A DNA stretch of 19,695 nt from Dokdonella_A sp036518555 (GCF_036518555.1 NZ_DATDMY010000331.1:1-19695), one strand, 5' to 3'. Shown: positions 1 to 11,318, counted from the first letter of the stretch. Numbers and translations are program-made. The notes: a model not told the origin generated them from the sequence alone.

Positions 1-214
1 CAAAGACGACGTCATCGAAATGGAAGGCTCGATCCTCGAGACCCTTCCGAACACGATGTTCCGCGTGAAGCTCGAGAACGGCCACGTGGTGACCGCGCAC
101 ATCTCCGGCCGCATGCGCAAGAACTACATCCGCATCCTCACTGGCGACAAGGTCAAGGTCGAAATGACCCCGTACGACCTCACCAAGGGCCGCATCACCT
201 ATCGCATGAAGTAA
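1..214 (+). CDS. infA: Translation initiation factor IF-1 (5' end cut by window edge)
   Basis: IF-1 is a small OB-fold (S1-like) protein that binds the ribosomal A site of the 30S subunit during initiation, with IF-2 and IF-3. The reading frame is open from base 2 and gives KDDVIEMEG followed by the highly conserved core LETLPNTMFRV, ENGHVVTAHISG, MRKNYIRILTGDKV and TPYDLTKGRI. The family is normally 72 residues; 70 are visible, so only the start Met and one residue (probably Ala) lie outside the window. An internal ATG at 20 is not the start, because the family-conserved residues run upstream of it. The gene converges on clpA, and a perfect hairpin terminator lies 85 bp downstream. Identification is secure. 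Confidence 0.97.
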   Translation, partial: KDDVIEMEGSILETLPNTMFRVKLENGHVVTAHISGRMRKNYIRILTGDKVKVEMTPYDLTKGRITYRMK

Positions 215-299
215 AGCGCAGGATGCGCTCGTCCTGACCTCGCTGGCTCACCGCGCGTCGGGAAGCCGGCGCCTCGCTCGCAGGGCGCCGACGCGGAAG

Positions 300-328
300 A
301 AAAAGGCCGCGCACTGCGCGGCCTTTTT
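300..328. terminator. Bidirectional intrinsic terminator between infA and clpA
   Basis: A perfect 13-bp stem (300-312 pairing with 316-328) closes a 3-base loop, ACT. The outer five pairs are A:T, so the hairpin has a GC-rich core with five A on the left and five T on the right. It can therefore end transcription from either side. It sits 85 bp after the infA stop and 22 bp after the clpA stop on the other strand, so one hairpin serves both convergent genes. Confidence 0.92.
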
Positions 329-350
329 CGTTACGCCGTCTTCGATCGCG

Positions 351-2630
<2,280 letters not shown>

Positions 2631-2934
2631 TCAGGGTGCTCCGGACTGCTTGCCTGGGTGACTGGCTTGCAATATGTGGACCGACCCGGCGGGTTCAATT
2701 GCCCGTGCCTTGCGGACGTCCGTGGTCGCTGGACCCCGCGTGCGGTTGCATCCGTGCAGGCAACGGCTTCGCCGATCGGTGCGGCCGCGCACGACCGCAT
2801 TTACATTTCCTTGCGACTGCTTCCGTGCGACCGTCCGTGACCGCTGCACCTCGAGCGCCGGCGCATCACTCGATGCACCAGCTCCGGCGGATCCGTCGGC
2901 ATCCCTTCCCGGGGCCGCAGCGTTCCAGTGAAGC
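2631..2934. other. 304-bp non-coding gap between clpS and clpA
   Basis: Apart from the candidate clpA promoter and the clpA ribosome binding site, nothing coding is recognisable here. Frames open across it on both strands give low-complexity Arg/Ala/Pro-rich translations without conserved motifs. No tRNA fold, strong terminator or repeat shared with the rest of the window was found. In E. coli clpS and clpA are closely spaced, so the length of the gap is itself notable. Confidence 0.5.
2669..2698 (-). promoter_or_regulatory. Candidate sigma70-type promoter of clpA
   Basis: On the minus strand a -35 box TTGAAC (2693-2698) is followed by an 18-bp spacer and a -10 box TATTGC (2669-2674), about 40 bp before the clpA start codon. 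Both boxes match the sigma70 consensus at four or more positions. This is a visual match only, but its position in an otherwise empty gap suits a promoter. Confidence 0.5.
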
Positions 2935-3264
2935 TCACGCCTTTTCCATCGTACACAGGAGAGGATGCTGGTGGCTGCGCGAGAATTCGTTGACCTGGGT
3001 CACCTTGGTCTCGGCCACTTCGCGCGTGAATATGCCGCACACGCCCTTGCCGCGCGTGTGCACGTGGAGCATGACCTGGGTCGCGCGTTCGCGATCCATG
3101 TTGAAGAAGGTCTCGAGGACGACGACGACGAAGTCCATCGGGGTGAAGTCGTCGTTGAGCAGGACCACCTGGTACAGCGGCGGGCGCACGACTTCGGGGC
3201 GCGCCTCCTCGACGGCCAGGCCGGGGCTGCGTTCGGGATGGTGTTGGTCGGGTTGGTTCGCCAT
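2935..3264 (-). CDS. clpS: ATP-dependent Clp protease adaptor ClpS
   Basis: ClpS binds proteins with N-end-rule residues and delivers them to the ClpA N domain for degradation by ClpAP. The protein is 109 residues (E. coli 106). The first 27 or so residues are a variable, presumably flexible arm. The conserved fold follows: YQVVLLNDDFTPMDFVV, where the NDD and Met shape the binding pocket; FFNMDRERATQVMLHVH, including the pocket His; GVCGIFTREVAETKV; and HPLLCTMEKA at the C terminus. The ATG at 3264 was chosen because the resulting length fits the family. An AAGGA motif lies about 15 bases upstream, rather far, so an in-frame TTG at 3270 two codons earlier is a minor alternative. The next gene on this strand is its partner clpA. 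Confidence 0.96.
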   Translation of the reverse strand: MANQPDQHHPERSPGLAVEEARPEVVRPPLYQVVLLNDDFTPMDFVVVVLETFFNMDRERATQVMLHVHTRGKGVCGIFTREVAETKVTQVNEFSRSHQHPLLCTMEKA

Positions 3265-3292
3265 CGGCAACGGTTCGATTTCCTTGGCGTCG

Positions 3293-3298
3293 AGTATA
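3293..3298 (-). promoter_or_regulatory. Candidate -10 box of clpS
   Basis: The minus strand reads TATACT here, five of six matches to the consensus -10, about 28 bp before the clpS ATG. This would give a short leader of about 22 bases starting near the AAGGAA motif. No good -35 is visible at 16-18 bp, so the promoter may be weak or activator-dependent. Confidence 0.4.
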
Positions 3299-3369
3299 GC
3301 GCCGCGCAATGTCGGCTCGCCTGCGCAGGTGGTGACGACGGGCGCCGTCTCAAGGTCGCCGCGCCGGAC

Positions 3370-3378
3370 TGTTACACT
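3370..3378 (+). promoter_or_regulatory. Candidate extended -10 promoter of nudJ, placing transcription start at the ATG
   Basis: The sequence TGTTACACT fits the extended -10 pattern TGnTAnnnT, with TACACT (3373-3378) as the -10 box. The nudJ ATG begins at 3385, only six bases after it, where transcription would be expected to start. No Shine-Dalgarno sequence precedes the ATG. Together these suggest a leaderless mRNA. Confidence 0.45.
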
Positions 3379-3384
3379 TGCTCG

Positions 3385-3876
3385 ATGACCCGGATCACCA
3401 CCGCAGCCACGGCGCTTGAAGAGGACGTCTGGCGTCCACATGTGACGGTCGCCACCGTCGTCGCACGCGACGGGCGCTTCCTGCTCGTCGAGGAAGACGT
3501 GCGCGGTCGAACCGTGATCAACCAGCCGGCCGGACACCTCGAGCCATCGGAGAGCCTGCTCGATGCGGCCGTGCGCGAAACGCTCGAGGAAACCGGCTGG
3601 GACGTCGCGTTGACGTGTCTGGTCGGCATCCAGCAGTGGTCGTCGCCCGCGGGCAGCCAGTTCGTCCGGTTCACGTTCGGCGCCGATGCGTTGCGGCATC
3701 ATCCCGAGCGGCCGCTCGATGCGGGCATCGTACGCACGCTGTGGCTCACTCGCGAGGAGATCACCGCCGCGGCCATGCGCCTGCGCAGCCCGATGGTGAT
3801 CGCGAGTGTCGACGAATGGCTCGCCGGCCGACGCCTGCCGCTCGACAGCGTGCGCTCCTTCGACGCCCGGCCATGA
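3385..3876 (+). CDS. nudJ: NUDIX hydrolase, NudJ type
   Basis: NUDIX enzymes hydrolyse nucleoside diphosphates linked to another moiety. E. coli NudJ acts on nucleoside di/triphosphates and on a thiamine-precursor pyrophosphate. The protein has 163 residues. The NUDIX box is complete: G50-x5-E56-x7-R64-E65-T-L-E67-E68-T-G, starting GHLEPSES and ending RETLEETGW. The N-terminal strands read PHVTVATVVARDGRFLLVEE and the C-terminal part keeps LRSPMVIAS, both closely resembling E. coli NudJ as I remember it. It is followed by mnmA and hflD, the same order as in E. coli, which supports assignment to NudJ over other NUDIX families. The ATG at 3385 is the first that precedes the conserved domain at a sensible distance; it has no ribosome binding site (see the promoter entry). 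The true substrate is not determined by sequence. Confidence 0.9.
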   Translation: MTRITTAATALEEDVWRPHVTVATVVARDGRFLLVEEDVRGRTVINQPAGHLEPSESLLDAAVRETLEETGWDVALTCLVGIQQWSSPAGSQFVRFTFGADALRHHPERPLDAGIVRTLWLTREEITAAAMRLRSPMVIASVDEWLAGRRLPLDSVRSFDARP

Positions 3877-3929
3877 AAGTCGATCGCGAGCGAGCGGTTC
3901 GCGCGGCCACCCTGCGCGCACGCCCGTGA
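3873..3929 (+). CDS. 18-codon mini-ORF bridging nudJ and mnmA
   Basis: The frame starts with an ATG at 3873-3875 that overlaps the nudJ stop TGA (3874-3876) as ATGA. It ends with a TGA at 3927-3929 that overlaps the GTG start of mnmA (3926-3928) as GTGA. The product would be the basic peptide MKVDRERAVRAATLRARP. Neither its ATG nor the mnmA GTG has a visible Shine-Dalgarno, so the frame could hand terminating ribosomes from nudJ to mnmA (translational coupling). The fit could also be chance. No homologue is recognised and the peptide itself may have no function. Confidence 0.3.
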   Translation: MKVDRERAVRAATLRARP

Positions 3930-5038
3930 CGGCACGCGTCATCGTCGGCCTTTCCGGCGGCGTCGACTCCTCGGTCGCCGCGCTGCTGCTGCAGCGTGCG
4001 GGCGAATCGATCGCCGGGCTGTTCATGCAGAACTGGGAAGAGGACGAGCGGCGCGGCCCGTGCCGTGCCGACGAAGATCGCAAGGACGCCGTCGCCGTCG
4101 CCGCGAAGCTCGGCATCCCGCTCTACCTGCGCAATTTCGCCGACGCGTACTGGGACCAGGTGTTCGAGCACTTCCTCGCCGAGTACCGTCGTGGCCGCAC
4201 GCCGAACCCCGACGTGCTGTGCAATCGGGAAATCAAGTTCAAGACGTTCCTCGATCACGCGCACGCGCTCGGAGCCGAACGCATCGCGACCGGGCACTAT
4301 GCGCGGGTCGATCGCGTCGACGGCGCCTGGCGCCTGCTGCGCGCGCGCGACCGCGGCAAGGACCAGACCTACTTCCTGCACGCGCTCGGCCAGCATGCGC
4401 TCGCCTCGACGCTCTTCCCGCTCGGCGACCTGGACAAGGCCGACGTGCGGCGCCTCGCGCGCGAAGCGGGCCTCGCCACGCACGACAAGAAGGACTCGAC
4501 CGGCATCTGCTTCATCGGCGAACGCGACTTCCGCTCGTTCCTTTCGGAGTACATTCCCGCGCAGCCGGGTCCGATGCGGACGCCCGACGGGGTCGAGGTC
4601 GGCCAGCATGCCGGCGTGTTCTACTACACGCTCGGCCAGCGCAGCGGCCTCGGTATCGGCGGTCGCCGCGGGGCCGCGGACGAACCCTGGTACGTGATCG
4701 GCAAGGATGTGGCGGACAACGTGCTCTACGTCGCTCAAGGCAATGCGAATCACTGGCTGCAGTCGCGGCGCCTCGTCGCGAGCGCACCGACGTGGGTCGC
4801 TGGAAGCGCACCCGCGTCCGCCTTCCGCTGCACGGCGATGACGCGCTATCGACAGGCGCCGCAGCCGTGCACGGTCGAACTCTCCGACGGCGGATGTACC
4901 GTCGCGTTCGAGGCGGCGCAGCGAGCCGTCACCGCGGGGCAATCCGTGGTCTTCTACGACGGCGACGTCTGTCTCGGCGGCGCCGTGATCGAATGCAGCG
5001 ACGCGCCCTACGGCGGCTGGGAGGCGCGCGATGCGTGA
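3926..5038 (+). CDS. mnmA: tRNA-specific 2-thiouridylase MnmA
   Basis: MnmA installs the 2-thio group on the wobble uridine (U34) of Lys, Glu and Gln tRNAs: it adenylates C2 with ATP and then transfers persulfide sulfur. From the GTG at 3926 the protein has 370 residues (E. coli 368). The PP-loop SGGVDSS is at 10-16. The catalytic Cys lies in NPDVLCN (C99) and the persulfide Cys in STGICFIGER (C195). The family motifs GLFMQNWEED, ATGHYARVDR, KDQTYFLHAL and HTLGQR-like YTLGQRSGLGIGG are also present. An ATG at 3806 in the same frame is rejected because it would add 40 unconserved residues inside nudJ. No in-frame ATG lies between. Ribosome supply probably depends on coupling to upstream translation. 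It overlaps hflD by 8 bp. Confidence 0.97.
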   Translation: MTARVIVGLSGGVDSSVAALLLQRAGESIAGLFMQNWEEDERRGPCRADEDRKDAVAVAAKLGIPLYLRNFADAYWDQVFEHFLAEYRRGRTPNPDVLCNREIKFKTFLDHAHALGAERIATGHYARVDRVDGAWRLLRARDRGKDQTYFLHALGQHALASTLFPLGDLDKADVRRLAREAGLATHDKKDSTGICFIGERDFRSFLSEYIPAQPGPMRTPDGVEVGQHAGVFYYTLGQRSGLGIGGRRGAADEPWYVIGKDVADNVLYVAQGNANHWLQSRRLVASAPTWVAGSAPASAFRCTAMTRYRQAPQPCTVELSDGGCTVAFEAAQRAVTAGQSVVFYDGDVCLGGAVIECSDAPYGGWEARDA

Positions 5039-5654
5039 GGCGCGCGTGATCGCGCTCGCGGGCGTGCTGCAGGGCTGCCGCCTCGTGCACGAGGTCGCCA
5101 CGCGCGGGCGCGCCGACCCGACCAGCATCGAGGCGAGCCTCGCCAGCGTGTTCCGAATCGATGCCGACAGTCCGGCGGGCGTCTTCGGCGGCCTCGCCGG
5201 CGTACGCCTCGGCCTCGAGACCTTGTTGCACCAGTTCGAGGGCGGCGAACGCAACCTCGCCTTGACCCGCCTCGTGCTCGGCACGCTGCGCCTGCAGAAG
5301 CGCCTCGCGCGCAACCCACGCATGCAGCGCACGCTGCGCGAGGGGATCGAGGGCATCCAGCGCCAGGCCGACCACTTCGGCCTCGCGCATCCGACCGTGC
5401 AGGCGCGCCTCGCCGACCTCTACGTCGCGACCCTCTCGCAACTGCGTCCGCGCGTGGTCGTGCACGGCAACCCCGTGCAACTGTCCAACCCGCAGGTCGT
5501 GGCGCAGATCCGCGCCTTGCTGCTCGCCGCGGTGCGCGCGGCCGTGCTTTGGCGCCAGGTCGGCGGCGGCCAGCTTCGCCTGCTGCTGCGCCGGCGCGAG
5601 TACGCCATGCTCGCGCGCGGGCTGGTCGCGCGCAGCACGCTCGATCGCGGCTAG
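5031..5654 (+). CDS. hflD: High frequency lysogenization protein HflD homologue
   Basis: HflD is a helical, membrane-associated protein known in E. coli for interacting with phage lambda CII. Its cellular role is otherwise poorly understood, although it is almost always next to mnmA. The protein has 207 residues (E. coli 213). It starts with REARVIALAGVLQGCRLVHEVA and carries the family-typical segments SVFRIDADSP, GGLAGVRLGLETLL and LTRLVLGTLRLQKRL; VHGNPVQLSNPQVVAQIRALLLAAVRAAVLW-like sequence follows near 150-180. A strong GGAGG (5020-5024) lies 6 bases before the ATG. The ATG overlaps the mnmA stop, so the two genes are co-translated. Identification rests on both sequence and gene order; the function remains uncertain in the family as a whole. 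Confidence 0.92.
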   Translation: MREARVIALAGVLQGCRLVHEVATRGRADPTSIEASLASVFRIDADSPAGVFGGLAGVRLGLETLLHQFEGGERNLALTRLVLGTLRLQKRLARNPRMQRTLREGIEGIQRQADHFGLAHPTVQARLADLYVATLSQLRPRVVVHGNPVQLSNPQVVAQIRALLLAAVRAAVLWRQVGGGQLRLLLRRREYAMLARGLVARSTLDRG

Positions 5655-5772
5655 GACCGAAGCGCCGAAAGGCGGATCGAAACAGGAGCGCGCGGAGCAG
5701 CCTGGAGCAGGCATCCCACCGCAGGCTTTCCTCCGCATGCCGCGTGCGACCATCGTTTCCGGCTCGCTCGCT

Positions 5773-5802
5773 TTGGCGAAGCGCACGGGTTTGCGCGATA
5801 AT
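5773..5802 (+). promoter_or_regulatory. sigma70-type promoter of acnA
   Basis: The -35 box TTGGCG (5773-5778) and -10 box GATAAT (5797-5802, five of six consensus) are separated by 18 bp. They lie about 95 bp upstream of the acnA ATG in an otherwise empty 242-bp gap after hflD. Transcription would start near 5809, inside the first leader hairpin described next, so the exact start matters for whether that hairpin forms. Confidence 0.6.
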
Positions 5803-5803
5803 C

Positions 5804-5835
5804 ACCGGCCCATTCGCCGGTCCGTCCCCAGGACC
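5804..5835 (+). other. Two overlapping hairpins at the start of the acnA leader
   Basis: ACCGGC (5804-5809) can pair with GCCGGT (5816-5821), and GGTCC (5819-5823) can pair with GGACC (5831-5835). The two stems share bases 5819-5821 and so exclude each other. They lie at or just after the predicted transcription start. This could be a small structural switch or a stabilising 5' hairpin, or simply what GC-rich sequence produces by chance. Confidence 0.25.
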
Positions 5836-5896
5836 GCGCCCGCGGCGCCCGCCGCGGCCTTGCGCCGAGCGAAACGCCAGCCAGCAGGAGATGCAG

Positions 5897-8647
<2,751 letters not shown>

Positions 8648-8678
8648 AGGGCCTCGTTCGTTTAAAGGCGTGATGAGG

Positions 8679-8708
8679 GAACGGCGCGGGAACCGCGCCG
8701 TTCTTCTT
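8679..8708 (+). terminator. Intrinsic terminator of acnA
   Basis: A perfect 11-bp stem, GAACGGCGCGG (8679-8689) with CCGCGCCGTTC (8693-8703), closes a GAA loop. A T-rich tail (TTCTT) follows. It begins 31 bp after the acnA stop codon. Confidence 0.85.
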
Positions 8709-8730
8709 GGTGCATGCGCCGTCGCAGGCC

Positions 8731-8779
8731 GGACCGGCAAGCCGCAAGACGAAACTTGCCGGCCGACCTTCGGTCGTCC
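8731..8779. repeat. Multi-stem palindromic element downstream of acnA
   Basis: CCGGCAAG (8734-8741) pairs with CTTGCCGG (8755-8762), and CGACC (8764-8768) pairs with GGTCG (8772-8776) around a TTC loop. GGAC (8731-8734) and GTCC (8776-8779) could close both into one branched structure. The shape resembles dispersed extragenic palindromes. It lies next to the two 50-bp copies below and may belong to the same repeat cluster. No second copy was noticed in the window. Confidence 0.4.
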
Positions 8780-8790
8780 AGCCTACGTGC

Positions 8791-8840
8791 CGCCCTCGCG
8801 ACGCGCGCGCGATGCCCGATAGCATCGCGTCAGCGCGCGT
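8791..8840. repeat. 50-bp REP-like direct repeat, copy 1
   Basis: This 50-bp block recurs at 8894-8943 in the same orientation with one mismatch (G at 8807, A at 8910). Each copy contains the dyad CGCGATGC-CCGATA-GCATCGCG, an 8-bp stem with a 6-base loop. An outer stem of ACGCGC/GCGCGCGT type is interrupted by TCA. The spacing between copies is 103 bp. The structure and location (between convergent gene ends) resemble REP elements. Confidence 0.75.
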
Positions 8841-8893
8841 GGACCGGGCGACGAGCAGCCGTCCCTGGAGCGCTGCCGCTCGGCTTCCTGCCT

Positions 8894-8943
8894 CGCCCTC
8901 GCGACGCGCACGCGATGCCCGATAGCATCGCGTCAGCGCGCGT
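8894..8943. repeat. 50-bp REP-like direct repeat, copy 2, running into a gene end
   Basis: This copy is 49/50 identical to 8791-8840. Its last 11 bp (8933-8943) overlap the 3' end of the minus-strand NTF2-like gene, so the repeat supplies that gene's stop codon and part of its last residues (Asp-Ala-Arg). This suggests that insertion or spread of the repeat reshaped the C terminus of the protein. Confidence 0.75.
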
Positions 8944-9358
8944 CGCTCGACCACTTCGCGTTGTAGCAGCGCCAGGTCCCCTGCTCGCGGCGCCAGCCGG
9001 TGTCGAAGTGCACGGTCTTCGCGCGGTCGGCGATCCATCGGCCGCTGGAATCGGTGAAATCGGCGTCGAAGCGCGCGACCGCACGGTCGCCGTGCAGTTC
9101 GACCGTCACCGCGCCGATGCGCACGCCGAGCGCGTTCGCCCCGAGCAACTGCGCCCGAACGACTTGGGCGAGCTCCTCGCGATCGATGCCGTCGTTGCCG
9201 ACGAAGTCGTCGGTGACGAGATCGAGCACGTCCTTGCCGCGATGAGCCTCGATCGCCGCGGCACCTGCTGAAATCGCGGCCCGGATCGCCTCGTCGTCGG
9301 GCGTGCGCGAGCAGGCGACGAACAGCAGACATGCCAGGGCCATCAGGATCGGACGCAC
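8933..9358 (-). CDS. Small NTF2-like (SnoaL/DUF4440-type) putative lipoprotein
   Basis: The 141-residue product opens with a short signal sequence (RPILMALACLLFVAC) ending in a Cys at residue 15 and then SRTPDDE. This resembles a lipoprotein signal, although Phe at -3 of the lipobox is atypical. The rest looks like one cone-shaped NTF2-like domain: a leading helix (EAIRAAISAGAAAIEAHRGK), VLDLVTDDFVG, then strands VTVELHGDRAVARFDADF and a final W-R-C-Y-N-A-K-W strand. These folds serve as enzymes, binding pockets or assembly domains, so no specific function can be named. The GTG at 9358 is chosen because it gives the signal an Arg and has GGAG 11 bases upstream; the ATG at 9343 would give 136 residues. 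It is divergent from rpfB, 144 bp away. Its end overlaps REP-like copy 2. Confidence 0.75.
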   Translation of the reverse strand: MRPILMALACLLFVACSRTPDDEAIRAAISAGAAAIEAHRGKDVLDLVTDDFVGNDGIDREELAQVVRAQLLGANALGVRIGAVTVELHGDRAVARFDADFTDSSGRWIADRAKTVHFDTGWRREQGTWRCYNAKWSSDAR

Positions 9359-9428
9359 GGCGGTCGAATCTCCACGTTGCAATGCGGCTTGCCGCTGGTT
9401 CCGGCCTTGTGCTGCAATCGAACAATAC

Positions 9429-9448
9429 CCCTGCGGATCGACGCAGGG
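9429..9448. promoter_or_regulatory. Dyad in the divergent region upstream of rpfB
   Basis: CCCTGCG (9429-9435) and CGCAGGG (9442-9448) form a perfect 7-bp inverted repeat around GATCGA. It lies 54 bp before the rpfB start and 70 bp before the NTF2-like gene start, where an operator or leader hairpin would be placed. No clear -10/-35 pair was identified beside it. Confidence 0.3.
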
Positions 9449-9502
9449 TAACGAAAACGAGCCGTCGGCGCGAACGCACGCCGCGCGCACAGGGGAATCC
9501 GA

Positions 9503-11185
9503 ATGGCGAATGCACAACGTCCTTGGCTTGCGAGCTACCCGCCCGGTACCCCGGTCGAGATCGATCCCGGCCAGTACCGCTCGGTGGCGGCATTGCTCGA
9601 GGAATGCTGCGATCGCTTCCGCCACCGACCCGCCTTCACCAACATGGGGCGCGCCATCACCTATGGCGACCTCGATCGGCTCAGCGCGACGTTCGCGGCG
9701 TTCCTCGTCAACGACCTCAAGCTCGTCAAGGGCGATCGCGTCGCGATCATGATGCCCAACCTGCTGCAGTACCCGATCGTGATCATGGCGGTGCTGCGCG
9801 CGGGCCTGACCGCGGTCAACGTCAATCCGATGTACACGCCGCGCGAACTCAGGCACCAGCTCGAGGACTCCGGCGCGAGCGCGATCGTCGTGCTCGACAA
9901 TTTCGCGCACACGGTGGCCGAAGTGATCGGCGACACGCCGTGCAAGCACGTGGTCTGCACCGGCGTCGGCGACATGCTCGGTTTCCCGAAGTCGGCGATC
10001 ACCAACTTCGTCGTGCGCCACGTCAAGAAGATGGTCCCCGCGTACTCGCTGCCGAATGCGATCCGCTTCAACGAGGCGCTTGGTCGCGGCACGCGTTCGA
10101 AACTGGCGAAGGTGGAAATCAGTCCCGACGACCTCGCGTTCCTGCAGTACACCGGCGGCACGACCGGCGTCGCCAAGGGCGCGATGCTCACCCATCGCAA
10201 CATGGTCGCGAACATGCTGCAGGCCTACGCATGGATCGGGCCGAACATGCGCGAGGGCGAGGAAGTCGTCATCACTGCGCTGCCGCTGTACCACATCTTC
10301 GCACTCACCGCGAACTTCCTCGTGTTCGCGCGCGTCGGCGGCTACAACCACCTGATCACGAATCCGCGCGACATGGCGGGCTTCGTGAAGACGATCCGCT
10401 CGATCGGTTTTACCGCGATGACCGGCGTGAACACGCTGTTCGCCGGCCTCCTGAATGCTCCCGGCTTCGACCAGGTCGACTTCTCGAAACTGCGCCTCAC
10501 TCTCGGCGGCGGCATGGCCGTGCAGCGCGCGGTCGCCGAACGCTGGAAGAAGGTGACCGGCTGCGCGCTGGCGGAGGCCTACGGCCTCACCGAGACGAGC
10601 CCGGCCGCCTGCATCAACCCGCTGGACATCAAGGAATACAACGGCTCGATCGGCCTGCCGATCCCGTCCACCGACGTCAACATCCAGGACGACGACGGCA
10701 ACGTGCTTCCACTCGGCGAAACCGGCGAGCTGTGCATTCGCGGGCCGCAGGTCATGAAGGGCTACTGGAACCGCCCCGAGGAGACCGCGAAGGTGCTCTC
10801 GCCGGACGGCTGGTTGCGCACCGGCGACATCGCGCGCATCGACCCGAGCGGCTACGTCTACATCGTCGATCGCAAGAAGGACATGATCCTCGTCTCCGGC
10901 TTCAACGTGTACCCGAACGAGGTGGAAGACGTCGTCGCGCAGATGCCCGGCGTGCTCGAAGTCGCCGCGGTCGGGGTGCCGGACGAGAAATCCGGCGAAG
11001 CGGTCAAGCTCGTCATCGTGAAGAAGGACCCAGCCCTCACCGAGGACGCGGTGCGCGCGCACTGCAAGGCGAACCTGACCGGTTACAAGCTGCCGAAATA
11101 CGTCGAATTCCGCGAATCGTTGCCTAAGACGAACGTCGGCAAGATCCTGCGACGCGAACTGCGCGAATCGCCGTCGGCGCACTGA
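9503..11185 (+). CDS. rpfB: Long-chain fatty acyl-CoA ligase RpfB (FadD family)
   Basis: The enzyme activates fatty acids to acyl-CoA through an acyl-adenylate. In Xanthomonas, RpfB is this ligase and takes part in processing or turning over DSF-family signals. The product is 560 residues, the length I recall for RpfB and E. coli FadD. Visible ANL-superfamily motifs are the P-loop YTGGTTGVAKG (216-226), the adenine motif YGLTE (360-364) and the FACS signature around DGWLRTGDIARIDPSG (435-450) with DRKKDMI. The catalytic Lys is K547 in PKTNVGKILR. AGGGG lies 7 bases upstream of the ATG. The gene lies between acnA and rpfF, as in the rpf locus, which is why RpfB is preferred over a housekeeping FadD. 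It could still serve both roles. It converges on the PilZ gene. Confidence 0.93.
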   Translation: MANAQRPWLASYPPGTPVEIDPGQYRSVAALLEECCDRFRHRPAFTNMGRAITYGDLDRLSATFAAFLVNDLKLVKGDRVAIMMPNLLQYPIVIMAVLRAGLTAVNVNPMYTPRELRHQLEDSGASAIVVLDNFAHTVAEVIGDTPCKHVVCTGVGDMLGFPKSAITNFVVRHVKKMVPAYSLPNAIRFNEALGRGTRSKLAKVEISPDDLAFLQYTGGTTGVAKGAMLTHRNMVANMLQAYAWIGPNMREGEEVVITALPLYHIFALTANFLVFARVGGYNHLITNPRDMAGFVKTIRSIGFTAMTGVNTLFAGLLNAPGFDQVDFSKLRLTLGGGMAVQRAVAERWKKVTGCALAEAYGLTETSPAACINPLDIKEYNGSIGLPIPSTDVNIQDDDGNVLPLGETGELCIRGPQVMKGYWNRPEETAKVLSPDGWLRTGDIARIDPSGYVYIVDRKKDMILVSGFNVYPNEVEDVVAQMPGVLEVAAVGVPDEKSGEAVKLVIVKKDPALTEDAVRAHCKANLTGYKLPKYVEFRESLPKTNVGKILRRELRESPSAH

Positions 11186-11318
11186 TCCCGGTCGGCGGGG
11201 CGCTAGGGGCGCTCGCTGCGCCTGCGCGCATCCTGGTGGCGCGGCTTGCGTCCCCCGGCTTGGTGCCGCTCGTGCGGGCCCTGCCCCGGCAGGCGTACCC
11301 GTCGTGCGCGAATGCCGC

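Noticed and set aside
215..299. A tRNA gene near infA, as tRNA genes occur close to infA/clpA in some enterics.
   Set aside because: No acceptor/T-arm pattern (GGTTCRANTCC-type) or cloverleaf could be drawn here or in the 2631-2934 gap.
3806..3925. An upstream ATG at 3806 as start of mnmA (40 extra residues).
   Set aside because: The added residues lie inside the nudJ coding region in another frame, are not conserved in MnmA, and would give an overlong protein. The GTG at 3926 gives the family length.
5655..5680. Terminator after hflD from CGCC-GAAA-GGCG.
   Set aside because: The stem is only 4 bp and no T tract follows, so termination is unlikely from this element alone.
8791..8943. CRISPR array from the two 50-bp repeats.
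   Set aside because: There are only two copies, longer than usual CRISPR repeats, with an internal palindrome and a gene end inside one copy. No cas genes are in the window.
8933..11182. A 749-codon open frame on the minus strand running through rpfB into the NTF2-like gene.
   Set aside because: Only its last 141 codons look like protein. The rest is antisense to rpfB, with His/Asp/Arg-rich shadow composition.
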